DNA of 64,000 nt from Albidovulum litorale. Lineage in GTDB: Bacteria > Pseudomonadota > Alphaproteobacteria > Rhodobacterales > Rhodobacteraceae. Each line of letters starts with the position of its first letter. Position 1 is the first letter of the stretch. The translations under genes were made by a program, and so were the position numbers. Below the pieces are notes generated by a model, which made no database searches, was not told where the DNA came from, and worked only from the letters and a program-made list of their open reading frames with translations. The DNA lies in the NCBI RefSeq assembly GCF_025751495.1, contig NZ_JAOWKZ010000003.1, positions 248,001 through 312,000 of the forward strand, read 5' to 3'. This document shows positions 34,179 through 43,082 of this stretch, in pieces.

Positions 34179-35420
34179 ATGAGTGAAGTTCTTGTGATCG
34201 ACGACGAAACCGTGTTGGCCCGCGCGATGGTCAGTTTTCTGGAGCGGCGCGGGTTCCCGAGTGTCTATGCGGTCGACGGGGTGTCGGCAAAGGCGATGTT
34301 TCAACGCGAACAGCCCCGACTGGTCATTCTCGATTACAAGTTGAACGAGGATGACGGGCTGGAACTGCTGGAATGGATCCTGGAATCCGATCCGCGCACG
34401 CAGATCGTCATGATGACGGGACACGGCGATGTCGGCGTGGCCGTGCGGGCGATGAAGGCTGGCGCACGGGATTTCATCGTCAAGCCTGCCTCGCTTGCAT
34501 CCATCGCGGCGATTGCCAGGGACCTGATGCTGGACGAACTCGGGGCGGGGCTGAACCGTACCGGTGTGGAACGCATCATCGGCCGCTCTTCCGCCGCCAA
34601 CTCCCTGCGCACGGCCATCACCGGGCTTGCCCGCCCCTGCGACCGCGACACCCGGCCCGGCGTTCTTATCGTCGGTGCCGCGGGAACCGGCAAAACTCTC
34701 GCCGCCCGTGCGCTGCACGACGCGTCGGGCGGGATGCCGGAAGGATTTATCTGCGTCGACTGTACCCATCGGCGCGAAGACATGGGCGCGCATCTGGCCG
34801 AGATGGTATCCCGTGCGGCCCGGGGCACACTGGTGCTGCGTCATCTGGAGCACCTTTCCGAAACCGCGCAGGGTCAGCTCCTTGCCCTTCTCGACGATGC
34901 AGCAACGCCACCATCGCTCATCGCCACGGCGAACCAGTATCTGTCGCCCGGGAATGGTGAGGGGCTGATCCTGCCCGGTCTTCTTTATCGGGTGCAGGTC
35001 GGCTGGATCGACGTGCCGTCGCTGGGGGAGCGGACCTCCGACATCCTGCCCATCGCGGATTACACGGCCAGCCGGATCGCCCGTGACAACGGATTTGGCC
35101 GCCCGAGGCTGACCGCCGAGGCGCGGGCGCGGCTCTTGCAGCTCGATTGGCCCGGCAACGTGGCCGAACTGGTCAACTGCATCGAACGGGCGATGCTGCT
35201 CCAGACCGACGGCGTGATCGACGCGGGCCATATCCGGCCGATTACCGCGCGGTGCCCGGTGGATGACGATGTTCCGACGCTTCAGGAACTGGAACTTGGC
35301 GCGATCCGCAAGGCGCTGGGCATGGCGGGTGGGAATGTCTCACGCGCGGCGGGGCTATTGGGGGTCAGCCGGGACACGTTGCGCTACAGGATGGAGAAAT
35401 TCGCCCTGTCACGGCGCTGA
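34179..35420 (+). CDS. NtrC-like response regulator lacking the sigma-54 contact loop
   Basis: A 413-residue REC-AAA-Fis protein. The receiver is complete (Asp8/Asp9, Asp52 in VILDYKL, Thr80, Lys102). The central domain has a Walker A-like GAAGTGKTLAARALH (about 165-179), but the GAFTGA loop that touches sigma-54 is absent: after VDCTHRREDM it passes straight to GTLVLRHLEHLSE, where the Walker B aspartate-glutamate of GTLFLDEIG is also lost. WPGNVAELVNCIERAM and the C-terminal Fis helix GGNVSRAAGLLGVSRDTLRYR are intact. It should therefore bind DNA but not activate sigma-54; Rhodobacter NtrC is a known precedent for this change. Likely regulates the divergent operon. Confidence 0.9.
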   Translation: MSEVLVIDDETVLARAMVSFLERRGFPSVYAVDGVSAKAMFQREQPRLVILDYKLNEDDGLELLEWILESDPRTQIVMMTGHGDVGVAVRAMKAGARDFIVKPASLASIAAIARDLMLDELGAGLNRTGVERIIGRSSAANSLRTAITGLARPCDRDTRPGVLIVGAAGTGKTLAARALHDASGGMPEGFICVDCTHRREDMGAHLAEMVSRAARGTLVLRHLEHLSETAQGQLLALLDDAATPPSLIATANQYLSPGNGEGLILPGLLYRVQVGWIDVPSLGERTSDILPIADYTASRIARDNGFGRPRLTAEARARLLQLDWPGNVAELVNCIERAMLLQTDGVIDAGHIRPITARCPVDDDVPTLQELELGAIRKALGMAGGNVSRAAGLLGVSRDTLRYRMEKFALSRR

Positions 35421-36107
35421 AAGGTATTGGGCGAGTGCCGCACCGTAGTCCGGGCGCCCGGCAGCGCGCAGCTTCAGATGGCGGCGGATCAGCGCCAGCC
35501 GAAGATACCGATCAATCCACTTTGGATCGCATCCGCGCCCGAGCGCGGCCCAGCCGCCAAGGACCTCCCTCTGCCAGAAGGCGAGGCTATCGGCAAAATT
35601 GCTGCGGGCGGTTTCTGCGCTCGACGACAGATGGGCGATGAAATTGCCTAGATCAGCCTCCGGCGGGCCTATCGCGAGATCGTCGAGGTCGACCAGCCAC
35701 ATGTCGCCCGCCTCATCGCGGATGAGTTGCCCGACATGGAAATCGCCGTGCAGGAGTGTCGTCCCGCCGATTTCTTCTGACCCCAGTTGGTCCAGCGCAG
35801 CGGTCAGCCAACCGGGATCGTCCGCGGTCCGGCGTGGCCGAATGCGCAACAGAGGGTCAAAACTGGGCACAGCCTTTGCAGGCACGTCGTGCAATGCGGC
35901 AAGCGGGGCGAGCAACGCAGAGATCGGCACGACTGCGATCAGCTCGAACCTGCTCGCGCCCGCAATGTAATCGAAAAGCAGATCCTTCGGGCCCCTGCCC
36001 GGACGGGCTTCCGGCGTGCGGATCCCCCCCGCACGCAGCCAAGTCGTCCGGCGTCCGGCTACCGTTGCCGCAGCAGCCGTCGCGTACGATTTCCGGAACA
36101 ATGTCAT
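35409..36107 (-). CDS. Small APH-like kinase
   Basis: A 232-residue protein with the C-terminal half of an APH/choline-kinase-like fold: LLHGDFHVGQLIRDEAG (about 119-135) and the metal-binding VDLDDLAIGPPEADLGNF. The N-terminal lobe is short. ATG at 36107 overlaps the stop of the glycosyltransferase upstream (ATGA), and the 3' end overlaps the NtrC-like gene end by 12 bp on the opposite strand. Third APH-like kinase of the region; it probably serves the same glycoconjugate pathway. Confidence 0.82.
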   Translation of the reverse strand: MTLFRKSYATAAAATVAGRRTTWLRAGGIRTPEARPGRGPKDLLFDYIAGASRFELIAVVPISALLAPLAALHDVPAKAVPSFDPLLRIRPRRTADDPGWLTAALDQLGSEEIGGTTLLHGDFHVGQLIRDEAGDMWLVDLDDLAIGPPEADLGNFIAHLSSSAETARSNFADSLAFWQREVLGGWAALGRGCDPKWIDRYLRLALIRRHLKLRAAGRPDYGAALAQYLSAP

Positions 36108-37081
36108 AGCAGATCGAGAATCAGCTCGGCCGCACGCGCCGCACCGTCCGCGCCCAGAACGATCGGCGCCCTGCGTGTGGGCCGCGCGATCTGAGCGGAA
36201 AGCCAATCAACGGCCGCATCGTGCTGTTTGGGCGCGTAGCCATGGCCAAGTTTCGGCCCCCAGAGCCGGACACGCGCCGCCTGATCGTCAAGGCTGCGCG
36301 GGATGGGCAGCAAGAGCGCGGGCGTATCGGTTGTCGCCAGTTCAAGGACCGAATTGTAGCCCGCCGTAGTGATAACCAGATCGGCGGCTCGGAAGGTCAG
36401 GTTCAGATCGCCGCCGGGATCGAAGACTTCATCCGCCCCTGCAAGTTGTGCCCCACCTGCCCGTGGGCCAATCGCCTGCCGGATCAAGAAGGGAGCGCCA
36501 ATTCGCCCGCGAGTATCGGCGAGAAGACGGTCAAGTATGGGATAGAGCAGATTTCGCGTCGCCTCGGTTCCGCCCCCTCCGGTCGCGACGACAATGCCTG
36601 CCGGTTTGTCCGAGGCGCGACGTACACCTGTCGTTCGCACGATCCATCCCGTCGGCTCGACGGAAGTCGACAGTGCAGAGCCGTCCGGCATCCAGTGAGC
36701 CCGTGGATTGGGCACGAGGACACGGTCCCAGAGACCGCCGGGGATGCGGAACGACGCAATACGATCCGCCGGTGTTTCCCTCAGGATCAGCACTTTTCGG
36801 CCTGCGGCCCGCTCGATCCCAGGCAGCTCGATGGTGTCGCAGACCAGGATGCCTGATGCCTCAGCCACGACTTGCGCCATCTCCGCTCTCGGTCGCAGAA
36901 GGATCCGGTCAAACACACCCAGTTCATCGCAGGCGATACCCGCTGGGGCAGCGTTGGTGATCAGCTGCAGATCGAGTGCCTTTGCCTTTCGGCGCAGGGC
37001 ATGAGCAACCGTTGTCACGCGACGCAGATGGCCAATCCCGGATCTGCCGGTGGCAAGAAATGAGAGGGTGCTTTTATTCAT
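36104..37081 (-). CDS. MurG/GT28-like glycosyltransferase
   Basis: A 325-residue GT-B protein beginning NKSTLSFLATGRSGIGHLRR, with the glycine-rich acceptor loop; IVVATGGGGTEA and DLVITTAGYNSVLELATTDT (about 256-275) resemble the donor site of the glycosyltransferase half of the fusion protein at 31013, so the two are probably homologous. It is shorter and has no receiver domain. Translationally coupled to the small APH-like kinase that follows. Acceptor and sugar unknown. Confidence 0.82.
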   Translation of the reverse strand: MNKSTLSFLATGRSGIGHLRRVTTVAHALRRKAKALDLQLITNAAPAGIACDELGVFDRILLRPRAEMAQVVAEASGILVCDTIELPGIERAAGRKVLILRETPADRIASFRIPGGLWDRVLVPNPRAHWMPDGSALSTSVEPTGWIVRTTGVRRASDKPAGIVVATGGGGTEATRNLLYPILDRLLADTRGRIGAPFLIRQAIGPRAGGAQLAGADEVFDPGGDLNLTFRAADLVITTAGYNSVLELATTDTPALLLPIPRSLDDQAARVRLWGPKLGHGYAPKQHDAAVDWLSAQIARPTRRAPIVLGADGAARAAELILDLL

Positions 37082-37594
37082 TCTCGCTTAGGACTTGGGC
37101 TTCAAGACAATCACAGAGTTTCTTGGCCCATGATAGGCTCGAACGCCCGCAGATTGGGTTATCTCGCCAATTCCGCCCCGTATCGAATTTTGCGCCCAAG
37201 TTGCGTCGATAGTCCAATCTGCCGAAAACCATCCAGCCGTCGGATCCATGCTCCGAAGGTCCTAGCGAAGGGTAGCGCACCGTCGGAAAATCTGACGCAG
37301 CACTGAGAGTTACGAAATCAACCTTTGCGTTGGCCAGCAACGATGTCTGAATGGCAGGTTTCGCGGTTGACGCAGCTCACCTTCGCAACCGCAGCGAATG
37401 CCCGCTTCCCGCCGACCTGCTAGGCATCGCCCGGTGATCAACGGATCAATCACGCCCCGTGCGGATTGGGTTCGCCGCGCCGATCAGCTGTCGGCTGGCA
37501 TGTCGGGCGCGAAGAATCCGAATGACGTGAAGTGCGCTGCAGTCTATCAATTGTTGCGACGGAACTGTTCTGGATTTTGTTGAGGGAACGCACC
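37082..37594. other. 513-bp gap, no gene supported
   Basis: Separates the glycoconjugate region from the catabolic region. An 88-codon minus-strand frame (37074-37340) ends inside the start of the glycosyltransferase gene but has no recognisable domain and no clear ribosome site, so I do not call it. No hairpin or repeat stands out. Confidence 0.45.
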
Positions 37595-38359
37595 ATGACG
37601 ACCGCGACGGCCTTGAAACCCCGCCCGAATATCGACCATTGGCAGGAACGGGTTGAGCTTGCCGCCGCGTTCCGCTGGACGGCGCGGCTGAATATGCATG
37701 AGGGCGTCGCGAACCATTTCTCGCTTGCGGTCAATCCTGACGGCACGCAGTTCCTGATGAACCCCAATCAGGTCCATTTCTCGCGGATCAAGGCCTCCGA
37801 CATCCTGCTTCTGGATGCCAATGACCTCGACGCGCTCAAAACGCCCGACGCGCCCGACCCCACCGCCTGGGGCCTGCACGGCTCGGTTCACCGGCGCTGC
37901 CCGCATGCGCGCTGCGTTATGCATGTGCATTCGATCTTTGCGACCGTGCTCGCCTCGCTTGCCGACAGCAATATACCGCCAATCGACCAGAACACCGCGA
38001 CCTTCTACAACCGCTACATCATCGACGCGCATTTTGGCGGTCTTGCCTTCGAGGATGAGGGCGAGCGCTGCGCGGCGGCGCTGACCGATCCGACGAAGAA
38101 GGTGATGATTATGGGCAATCACGGTGTCCTCGTCCTCGGAAAGGATGTCGCTGACGCCTTCAACCGGCTTTATTATTTTGAACGCGCGGCCGAGACATAT
38201 ATCCGCGCGCTGCAGACCGGTCAGAAACTGCGGGTGCTGAGCCACGAGATCGCCGAAAAGACCGCGGCGGAGCTTGACGACTATCCCGGTCAGGCGGAGC
38301 GGCACATGGCCGAACTCAAGGCGATCCTCGACGAGGAAGGGTCCAACTATGCAAGCTGA
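37595..38359 (+). CDS. Class II aldolase/adducin family protein
   Basis: A 254-residue zinc-dependent aldolase/decarboxylase-like enzyme. Metal-binding histidines are seen in CVMHVHSIFA (about 109-118) and the phosphate/substrate loop in MGNHGVLVLG (about 170-179). NFxLAVNPDG-type sequence (HFSLAVNPDGTQFLMNP) is common to the family. A single monocistronic gene, with the next gene convergent. Members act on fuculose-phosphate, ribulose-phosphate or aromatic or aliphatic keto-acids; the substrate cannot be read from the sequence. Confidence 0.9.
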   Translation: MTTATALKPRPNIDHWQERVELAAAFRWTARLNMHEGVANHFSLAVNPDGTQFLMNPNQVHFSRIKASDILLLDANDLDALKTPDAPDPTAWGLHGSVHRRCPHARCVMHVHSIFATVLASLADSNIPPIDQNTATFYNRYIIDAHFGGLAFEDEGERCAAALTDPTKKVMIMGNHGVLVLGKDVADAFNRLYYFERAAETYIRALQTGQKLRVLSHEIAEKTAAELDDYPGQAERHMAELKAILDEEGSNYAS

Positions 38360-38370
38360 GGCGGCTGGCA

Positions 38371-38390
38371 GCGCGGCGTGTCAGCCGCGC
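38371..38390. terminator. GC-rich hairpin between convergent genes
   Basis: GCGCGGC and GCCGCGC form a 7-bp stem with a 6-nt loop in the 21 bp between the aldolase and the ABC permease, reaching into the permease stop codon. No T-run, so terminator function is uncertain. Confidence 0.4.
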
Positions 38391-39118
38391 TCATCAGTCT
38401 GCATCCGGCGTTCGAGCCACCGCACCCCGGCTGAGACGATCAGGATCAGAACGAGGTATTCCAGCACCAGAACGGTGTAGATTTCAAGCGGTCGGTATTC
38501 GGTGACGACGAGTTCATTGGCCTTGCGGGTCAGTTCCTGCATGCCGATGACCGAAACCAGCGACGACATCTTCAGCATGTAGACAAGCTGATTGCCGAGC
38601 GCGGGCAGGATGCGGCGGATGGCCTGTGGCAGGATGACGTAGCGCATCGTGTCGATGTAGTTAAGCGAGACGGAATAGGCGGCCTCGTACTGGCCGCGCG
38701 CGATGGACTGGATGCCAGCACGGAAGATCTCGGCCTCGAACGCGCTGTCCGACAGCGCCAGCGCGATCACCCCGGCCCAGAAGACGCCGATGGTCAGGCC
38801 CGTCAGTTGCGGCAGGCCGTAATAGACCCAGAGGATCATGACGAGGATCGGCACGGCGCGGATCAGTTCCACATAGGTCCGGCTGGCCCGGCGCAGCCAA
38901 GGGCGTGATGACAGGCCGGGAAGGGCAACCAGCAGCCCCAGTGCAATCGAGATCAGGATCGCAGTCAGCGACAGAAGAACCGTGTATTTCAGGCCGCTGA
39001 GAAGGAAGGTGAGGTTGGTCCAGCCCGCCTTGGTCTGCGGGTTCACCACATACCAGCCCCAATTGGCCGAACAGGCCGAAAGCGCGAAAGCGAGGAATAT
39101 GAGAAGAAGTCTGTTCAT
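38381..39118 (-). CDS. Polar amino acid ABC permease
   Basis: A 245-residue HisM/GlnP-type permease. After a signal-anchor-like N terminus (LLLIFLAFALSACS, resembling a lipobox) come about five helices, with the family loop EIFRAGIQSIARGQYEAA (about 131-148) and YVILPQAIRRILPALGNQ. It is 9 bp after the ATPase gene and divergent from the binding protein at 40040, forming one transporter. Confidence 0.9.
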   Translation of the reverse strand: MNRLLLIFLAFALSACSANWGWYVVNPQTKAGWTNLTFLLSGLKYTVLLSLTAILISIALGLLVALPGLSSRPWLRRASRTYVELIRAVPILVMILWVYYGLPQLTGLTIGVFWAGVIALALSDSAFEAEIFRAGIQSIARGQYEAAYSVSLNYIDTMRYVILPQAIRRILPALGNQLVYMLKMSSLVSVIGMQELTRKANELVVTEYRPLEIYTVLVLEYLVLILIVSAGVRWLERRMQTDERG

Positions 39119-39127
39119 CGCCCGCCC

Positions 39128-39880
39128 CTAATGATTGAGGATCTTGTCGAGGAAATCGCGGCACCTCTGGCTTTTCGGTGCTGTGAAGAACTCCCCGGGC
39201 GCGGCGGTTTCGACGATCTCGCCATGATCCATGAAGACCATGCGGTCAGCGACCTTGCGGGCAAAACCCATCTCATGCGTCACGACGATCATGGTCATGC
39301 CGGTGCCCGCAAGTTCGACCATCACATCGAGCACCTCGGTGATCATCTCGGGGTCGAGCGCGGAGGTCGGTTCATCGAACAGCATGATCCGCGGTTCCAT
39401 GCAGAGCGAGCGGGCGATGGCGACGCGCTGCTGCTGACCACCCGAAAGCTGGCGCGGATACTTGTCGGCCTGCTCCGGGATGCGCACCCGTTCCAGATAA
39501 CGCATCGCAAGGTCACGCGCCTCACCGCTGCTCATTTTGCGCGCCCGGATCGGTCCGAGGGTGAGGTTTTCCAGAACCGTCAGATGCGGAAAGAGGTTGA
39601 ACTGCTGGAACACCATGCCGACCTGGTTGCGCACCTTGCGAAGGGCTGCAGCATCTTTGCCAAGGCGCTGACCATCGACCGTGATTTCGCCCTGTTCGTA
39701 GCTTTCCAGACCGTTGATGCAGCGGATCAGTGTCGATTTACCCGATCCGGAGGGGCCGCAAACCACGATGCGTTCGCCTGACATGGCCTCGAAATCAACG
39801 GATTTCAGAACCTGAAAGTCACCGTAGAATTTTGAAACACCCGTGAACCGGATGATCGCGGTCCGCTCTTTTTCCGACAT
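39128..39880 (-). CDS. Polar amino acid ABC ATP-binding protein (GlnQ/HisP type)
   Basis: A 250-residue ATPase: Walker [10 protein letters not shown] (about 39-47), signature [16 protein letters not shown], Walker [16 protein letters not shown] and [15 protein letters not shown]. It is close in sequence to the ATPase at 42333, suggesting duplication. First gene of the ATPase-permease pair on the minus strand. Confidence 0.93.
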   Translation of the reverse strand: MSEKERTAIIRFTGVSKFYGDFQVLKSVDFEAMSGERIVVCGPSGSGKSTLIRCINGLESYEQGEITVDGQRLGKDAAALRKVRNQVGMVFQQFNLFPHLTVLENLTLGPIRARKMSSGEARDLAMRYLERVRIPEQADKYPRQLSGGQQQRVAIARSLCMEPRIMLFDEPTSALDPEMITEVLDVMVELAGTGMTMIVVTHEMGFARKVADRMVFMDHGEIVETAAPGEFFTAPKSQRCRDFLDKILNH

Positions 39881-40039
39881 TCGTCCCCCTTCGGAAAAAC
39901 GTCACCGCGAACCGGCGCGGGACAGGATCGTGCTGATAGTCCTCGCACATTTTGTGATTTGACGCTACAATATTATGTCTGCACATTATCAAATATACCT
40001 GAACATAAACAAACCGACCAACGACTGGGAGAAGGCATC

Positions 40040-40816
40040 ATGAATCTAGTGAAGGCTTGTATCGCCGCTTTGGGACTTGTTCTTGCAGCACCTGCGGCCA
40101 TGGCTCAATCCGCGCTTCAGGACATTCTGAACAACGGCGTTCTGAAAGTCGGAACGACGGGTGACTGGAACCCGATGACCATGAAGGATACCGCGACGGA
40201 CTCTTATACCGGCTACGATATCGACGTCATGACCGCGCTTGCCACCGATCTCGGGGTCGAGGTGGAGTTTGTCCCGACCGACTGGAAGACGCTGGTCAGC
40301 GGTGTGACGGCGGGCAAGTACCACATGACCGGTTCGGCCTCGATCTCACCCGCCCGCGCAAAGGCGGCGGGTTATTCACAAAGCTACTTCTCGCTCGCCA
40401 CCGTGCCGCTGATCAACAAGAAGGATGCTGACAGGTTCAAGGACTGGGCCGATCTCGACAATGGCGATGTGACCGTTGCCGCGACGCTTGGCACGACGCA
40501 GGAAAAGCAGGTGAAGGAGTTCTTCCCCAATGCCCAGTACAAGATCGTGGAAGCCCCCGCGCGTGACTTCCAGGAGGTGCTGGCCGGTCGTGCGCAGGCG
40601 CATATCACCTCGAACGTGGAGGCCAACAAGCTTGTCGCGCAGTACCCGGAACTGATGATCGTGCCGGTGTCGGCGCCTCGTGCACGGACGCCCATCGCGA
40701 TGCTGCTGCCGCAGGACGATCAGGTCTGGATCAACTACGTGAACACATGGATCACGCTGAAGAAAGAGGCCGGGTTCTTTGACGAGCTTGGCGCCAAGTG
40801 GAACCTTGGCAACTGA
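40040..40816 (+). CDS. Amino acid ABC transporter substrate-binding protein
   Basis: A 258-residue periplasmic protein of the type 3 binding-protein family. Signal peptide MNLVKACIAALGLVLAAPAAMAQ, then VLKVGTTGDWNPMTMKD and GYDIDVMTALATDLGVEVEF, with the domain-linking EAPARDFQEVLAGRAQAHIT. The ATG at 40040 has a GGGAGAAGG ribosome site; a longer reading from 39959 would precede the signal peptide. Divergent from its permease and ATPase genes; followed by a terminator. Ligand likely a polar amino acid or amino acid-like catabolic substrate. Confidence 0.92.
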   Translation: MNLVKACIAALGLVLAAPAAMAQSALQDILNNGVLKVGTTGDWNPMTMKDTATDSYTGYDIDVMTALATDLGVEVEFVPTDWKTLVSGVTAGKYHMTGSASISPARAKAAGYSQSYFSLATVPLINKKDADRFKDWADLDNGDVTVAATLGTTQEKQVKEFFPNAQYKIVEAPARDFQEVLAGRAQAHITSNVEANKLVAQYPELMIVPVSAPRARTPIAMLLPQDDQVWINYVNTWITLKKEAGFFDELGAKWNLGN

Positions 40817-40823
40817 CGGGGAC

Positions 40824-40850
40824 GGGGCGCTTTCGGGCGCCCCTTTTCTT
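40824..40850 (+). terminator. Rho-independent terminator after the binding-protein gene
   Basis: GGGGCGC (40824-40830) pairs with GCGCCCC (40837-40843) around a 6-nt loop and is followed by TTTTCTT. It begins 8 bp after the binding-protein stop, and the T-run ends 2 bp before the next ATG. Confidence 0.88.
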
Positions 40851-40852
40851 AC

Positions 40853-41470
40853 ATGCTGAAACTCTATGCCATTCCGGTCAGCCTCTACTCTGCCAAGACG
40901 CGGATCGCGTTGCGGTTCAAGGGGCTGGACTGGAAGGAAATCGCGCCCCCGGGCGGCTATGGCTCGGCCGAATACAAGCGGATCGTGGCCAGCGGGAACT
41001 TGCCTGCGCTGGATCATGACGGCTTTCTGATCGCGGATTCCGAGGCCATTGCCGAGTATCTTGAGGAACGCTTTCCCGAGCCGCCCTTGTTGCCGAAAAA
41101 TGCGCAAGACCGGACGCGGATGCGCGAACGGTCACGATTTCACGATACCCGGCTGGAACCGGCGCTGCGGGCGCTTTTCGGCAATCTCGCCGCTGACCGG
41201 CGCGACGCTGACCTGAACGCCCGGCAGTCAATTGCGATGAGCGAGCGGCTGGGCCAGTTTGCGCGGCTGCTGGATGCAGCCCCTGACCTTGCCTTTGGCT
41301 TGGGCGATTGCGGGTTCGCGGTGACATTCGCATGGATCGACGCCCTGACGCAGCGTCTCGGGCTTCAAATCGACTGGCCGGATACAGTCCGCTCCTATCA
41401 GGCAAGGCTGTCCGACGAGGCGGCGGTTGCGGCGGAGTTTCAGACCTATCTGCCAAGGCTTCAAAGCTAA
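40853..41470 (+). CDS. Glutathione S-transferase family protein
   Basis: A 205-residue GST with an N-terminal thioredoxin-like domain (LKLYAIPVSLYSAKTRIALR; GNLPALDHDGFLIADSEAIA with the glutathione-binding cis-Pro and Glu-Ser-type motif) and a helical C-terminal domain. No ribosome site is visible because the terminator's T-run ends just before the ATG, so translation may be leaderless from its own promoter or coupled to readthrough. Together with the creatininase-family gene it may help process a substrate brought in by the flanking ABC transporters, for example by maleyl-isomerase-like chemistry. Confidence 0.88.
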   Translation: MLKLYAIPVSLYSAKTRIALRFKGLDWKEIAPPGGYGSAEYKRIVASGNLPALDHDGFLIADSEAIAEYLEERFPEPPLLPKNAQDRTRMRERSRFHDTRLEPALRALFGNLAADRRDADLNARQSIAMSERLGQFARLLDAAPDLAFGLGDCGFAVTFAWIDALTQRLGLQIDWPDTVRSYQARLSDEAAVAAEFQTYLPRLQS

Positions 41471-41494
41471 CTCGACGCGAAGGAGGAATAGGCC

Positions 41495-42226
41495 TTGCGG
41501 CTTGATCACATGACCTGGCCCGAGGTCGAGACGCATCTGGCCCGCAAGGGCGGGGTCATTCTGCCGGTCGGCTCGACCGAACAGCACGGGCCGATGGGGC
41601 TGATCGGGACCGATGCGCAATGCGCAACCGTGATTGCCGAGCGGGCGGCGGGCCTCTGCGGTGCGGTGGTGGCCCCGACGCTGGCACTGACGCCCGCACC
41701 GTTCAACATGGCCTTTCCCGGCACGATCTCCATCTCAGCGGCGACATTCGCTGCGCTTGCCGGGGAAGTCATTGATGCGCTGGCCCATCATGGCTTCAAC
41801 CCGATCTACATCCTGAACGCACATGGCGCGAACCTCGCACCGCTGCGCGACGTCGTGGAGGCGCGCCCTGCCCTGCCGCTCTGCCTGAAAAGCTGGTGGG
41901 ATTTTGAGCCGGTCAACGTGTTGCGTCGTGAGTATTACGGCGACTGGGAGGGCATGCACGCAACCCCATCCGAGGTCGCCATTACCAAAGCCGCGATCCG
42001 CGACGTTGCCGCAACCGAGGTAGCAAAGGCACCGCCAAGAATACTGACGCCCGACTTTATTCGCGACCATGCCGGGGATCGCCACGGCCCGCCCGATAAA
42101 CACCGCAGGGATTTTCCGGATGGAAGGGTCGGTTCGCATTCCGCACTTGCACGGGCAGAACATGGCGAATTGCTCATTAAAGCGGCAGCCGCGGCCGTGG
42201 CTGAAGACTACCGGCTGGCAGCCTGA
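41495..42226 (+). CDS. Creatininase family amidohydrolase
   Basis: A 243-residue protein of the creatininase superfamily, which hydrolyses cyclic or linear amides with two metal ions. Visible metal-binding motifs are VGSTEQHGPMG (about 29-39), GTDAQC and LNAHGANLAPLRD (about 108-120). The start is a TTG at 41495 with an AGGAGG ribosome site 8 nt upstream; an in-frame ATG at 41510 is weaker. Family members include creatininase, 3-deoxy-riboflavin precursors and N-acyl amide hydrolases, so the substrate is open. Confidence 0.88.
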   Translation: MRLDHMTWPEVETHLARKGGVILPVGSTEQHGPMGLIGTDAQCATVIAERAAGLCGAVVAPTLALTPAPFNMAFPGTISISAATFAALAGEVIDALAHHGFNPIYILNAHGANLAPLRDVVEARPALPLCLKSWWDFEPVNVLRREYYGDWEGMHATPSEVAITKAAIRDVAATEVAKAPPRILTPDFIRDHAGDRHGPPDKHRRDFPDGRVGSHSALARAEHGELLIKAAAAAVAEDYRLAA

Positions 42227-42260
42227 CCCGGCACGATGTTTCTGCCGGTCCTGGCTGCAT

Positions 42261-42274
42261 TAAGTATATACTTA
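42261..42274. promoter_or_regulatory. 14-bp palindrome, candidate GntR/HutC operator (copy 1)
   Basis: TAAGTATATACTTA is a perfect palindrome with the GTATATAC core typical of HutC-type GntR sites. It lies 59 bp before the ATPase start at 42333. An identical copy is at 47163. Confidence 0.75.
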
Positions 42275-42332
42275 TTGCGAATTGCCGCTAACATGATTGC
42301 AGGCGCGAACTGGACCACGGGGGAAGACAGCG

Positions 42333-43082
42333 TTGAATCCCGGCGCATCGTCCATCATCGAACTGACCGGCGTTTCCAAGTATTTCGGGCCGTTCAAGGC
42401 GCTGGATGACATCAAACTAACGGTCAGGACCGGCGAACGCGTTGTTGTCTGCGGCCCGTCCGGATCGGGCAAGTCCACGATGATCCGGTGCATCAACCGG
42501 CTTGAGGAACATGACGAGGGGAAGATCGTCGTCGACGGCATCGAACTCGGTGAGGATACCCAGAACATCCGTGCCGTCCGGCAGGATGTCGGCATGGTGT
42601 TTCAGCAGTTCAACCTTTTTCCCCATCTGACGGTTCTGGAGAACCTGACCATCGGCCCGATCCGCGTGCGCAAGATGGAGAAGGCGAAAGCCGAGGCGCT
42701 GGCGCGGCAATATCTGGACCGCGTCCACATTCCCGAACAAGCGGGCAAATACCCGGCCCAGTTGTCCGGCGGTCAGCAGCAGCGCGTTGCCATCGCCCGC
42801 TCGCTCTGCATGGAACCGCGCATCATGCTGTTCGATGAGCCGACCTCGGCGCTCGACCCGGAAATGATCAACGAGGTGCTGGACGTCATGGTGGAACTCG
42901 CGGGCACCGGCATGACGATGGTCGTCGTCACGCACGAAATGGGCTTTGCCCGCAAGGTGGCCGACCGCATGGTATTCATGGAATCCGGCCGCATCGTCGA
43001 AGTGGCGCCACCGGCCAAGTTCTTCTCCGATCCCGACAGCGACCGGGCGCGGCTGTTCCTAGATCAGATCCTGGAGCATTAG
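42333..43082 (+). CDS. Polar amino acid ABC ATP-binding protein, second transporter
   Basis: A 249-residue ATPase: Walker [10 protein letters not shown], signature [16 protein letters not shown], Walker [16 protein letters not shown] and [15 protein letters not shown]. The reading frame opens at a TTG at 42297, but a TTG at 42333 (LNPGASSIIELTG) has a GGGGGAAG ribosome site and gives a more usual N terminus, so I use it. First gene of ATPase-permease-binding protein-permease. The GntR-type palindrome precedes it. Confidence 0.9.
   Translation: MNPGASSIIELTGVSKYFGPFKALDDIKLTVRTGERVVVCGPSGSGKSTMIRCINRLEEHDEGKIVVDGIELGEDTQNIRAVRQDVGMVFQQFNLFPHLTVLENLTIGPIRVRKMEKAKAEALARQYLDRVHIPEQAGKYPAQLSGGQQQRVAIARSLCMEPRIMLFDEPTSALDPEMINEVLDVMVELAGTGMTMVVVTHEMGFARKVADRMVFMESGRIVEVAPPAKFFSDPDSDRARLFLDQILEH

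Noticed and set aside
33140-34180. 346-codon minus-strand frame
   Set aside because: Antisense to the sensor kinase; shadow composition.
37074-37340. 88-codon minus-strand frame upstream of the GT28-like gene
   Set aside because: In operon position, but no domain, no ribosome site and it overlaps the start of the glycosyltransferase.
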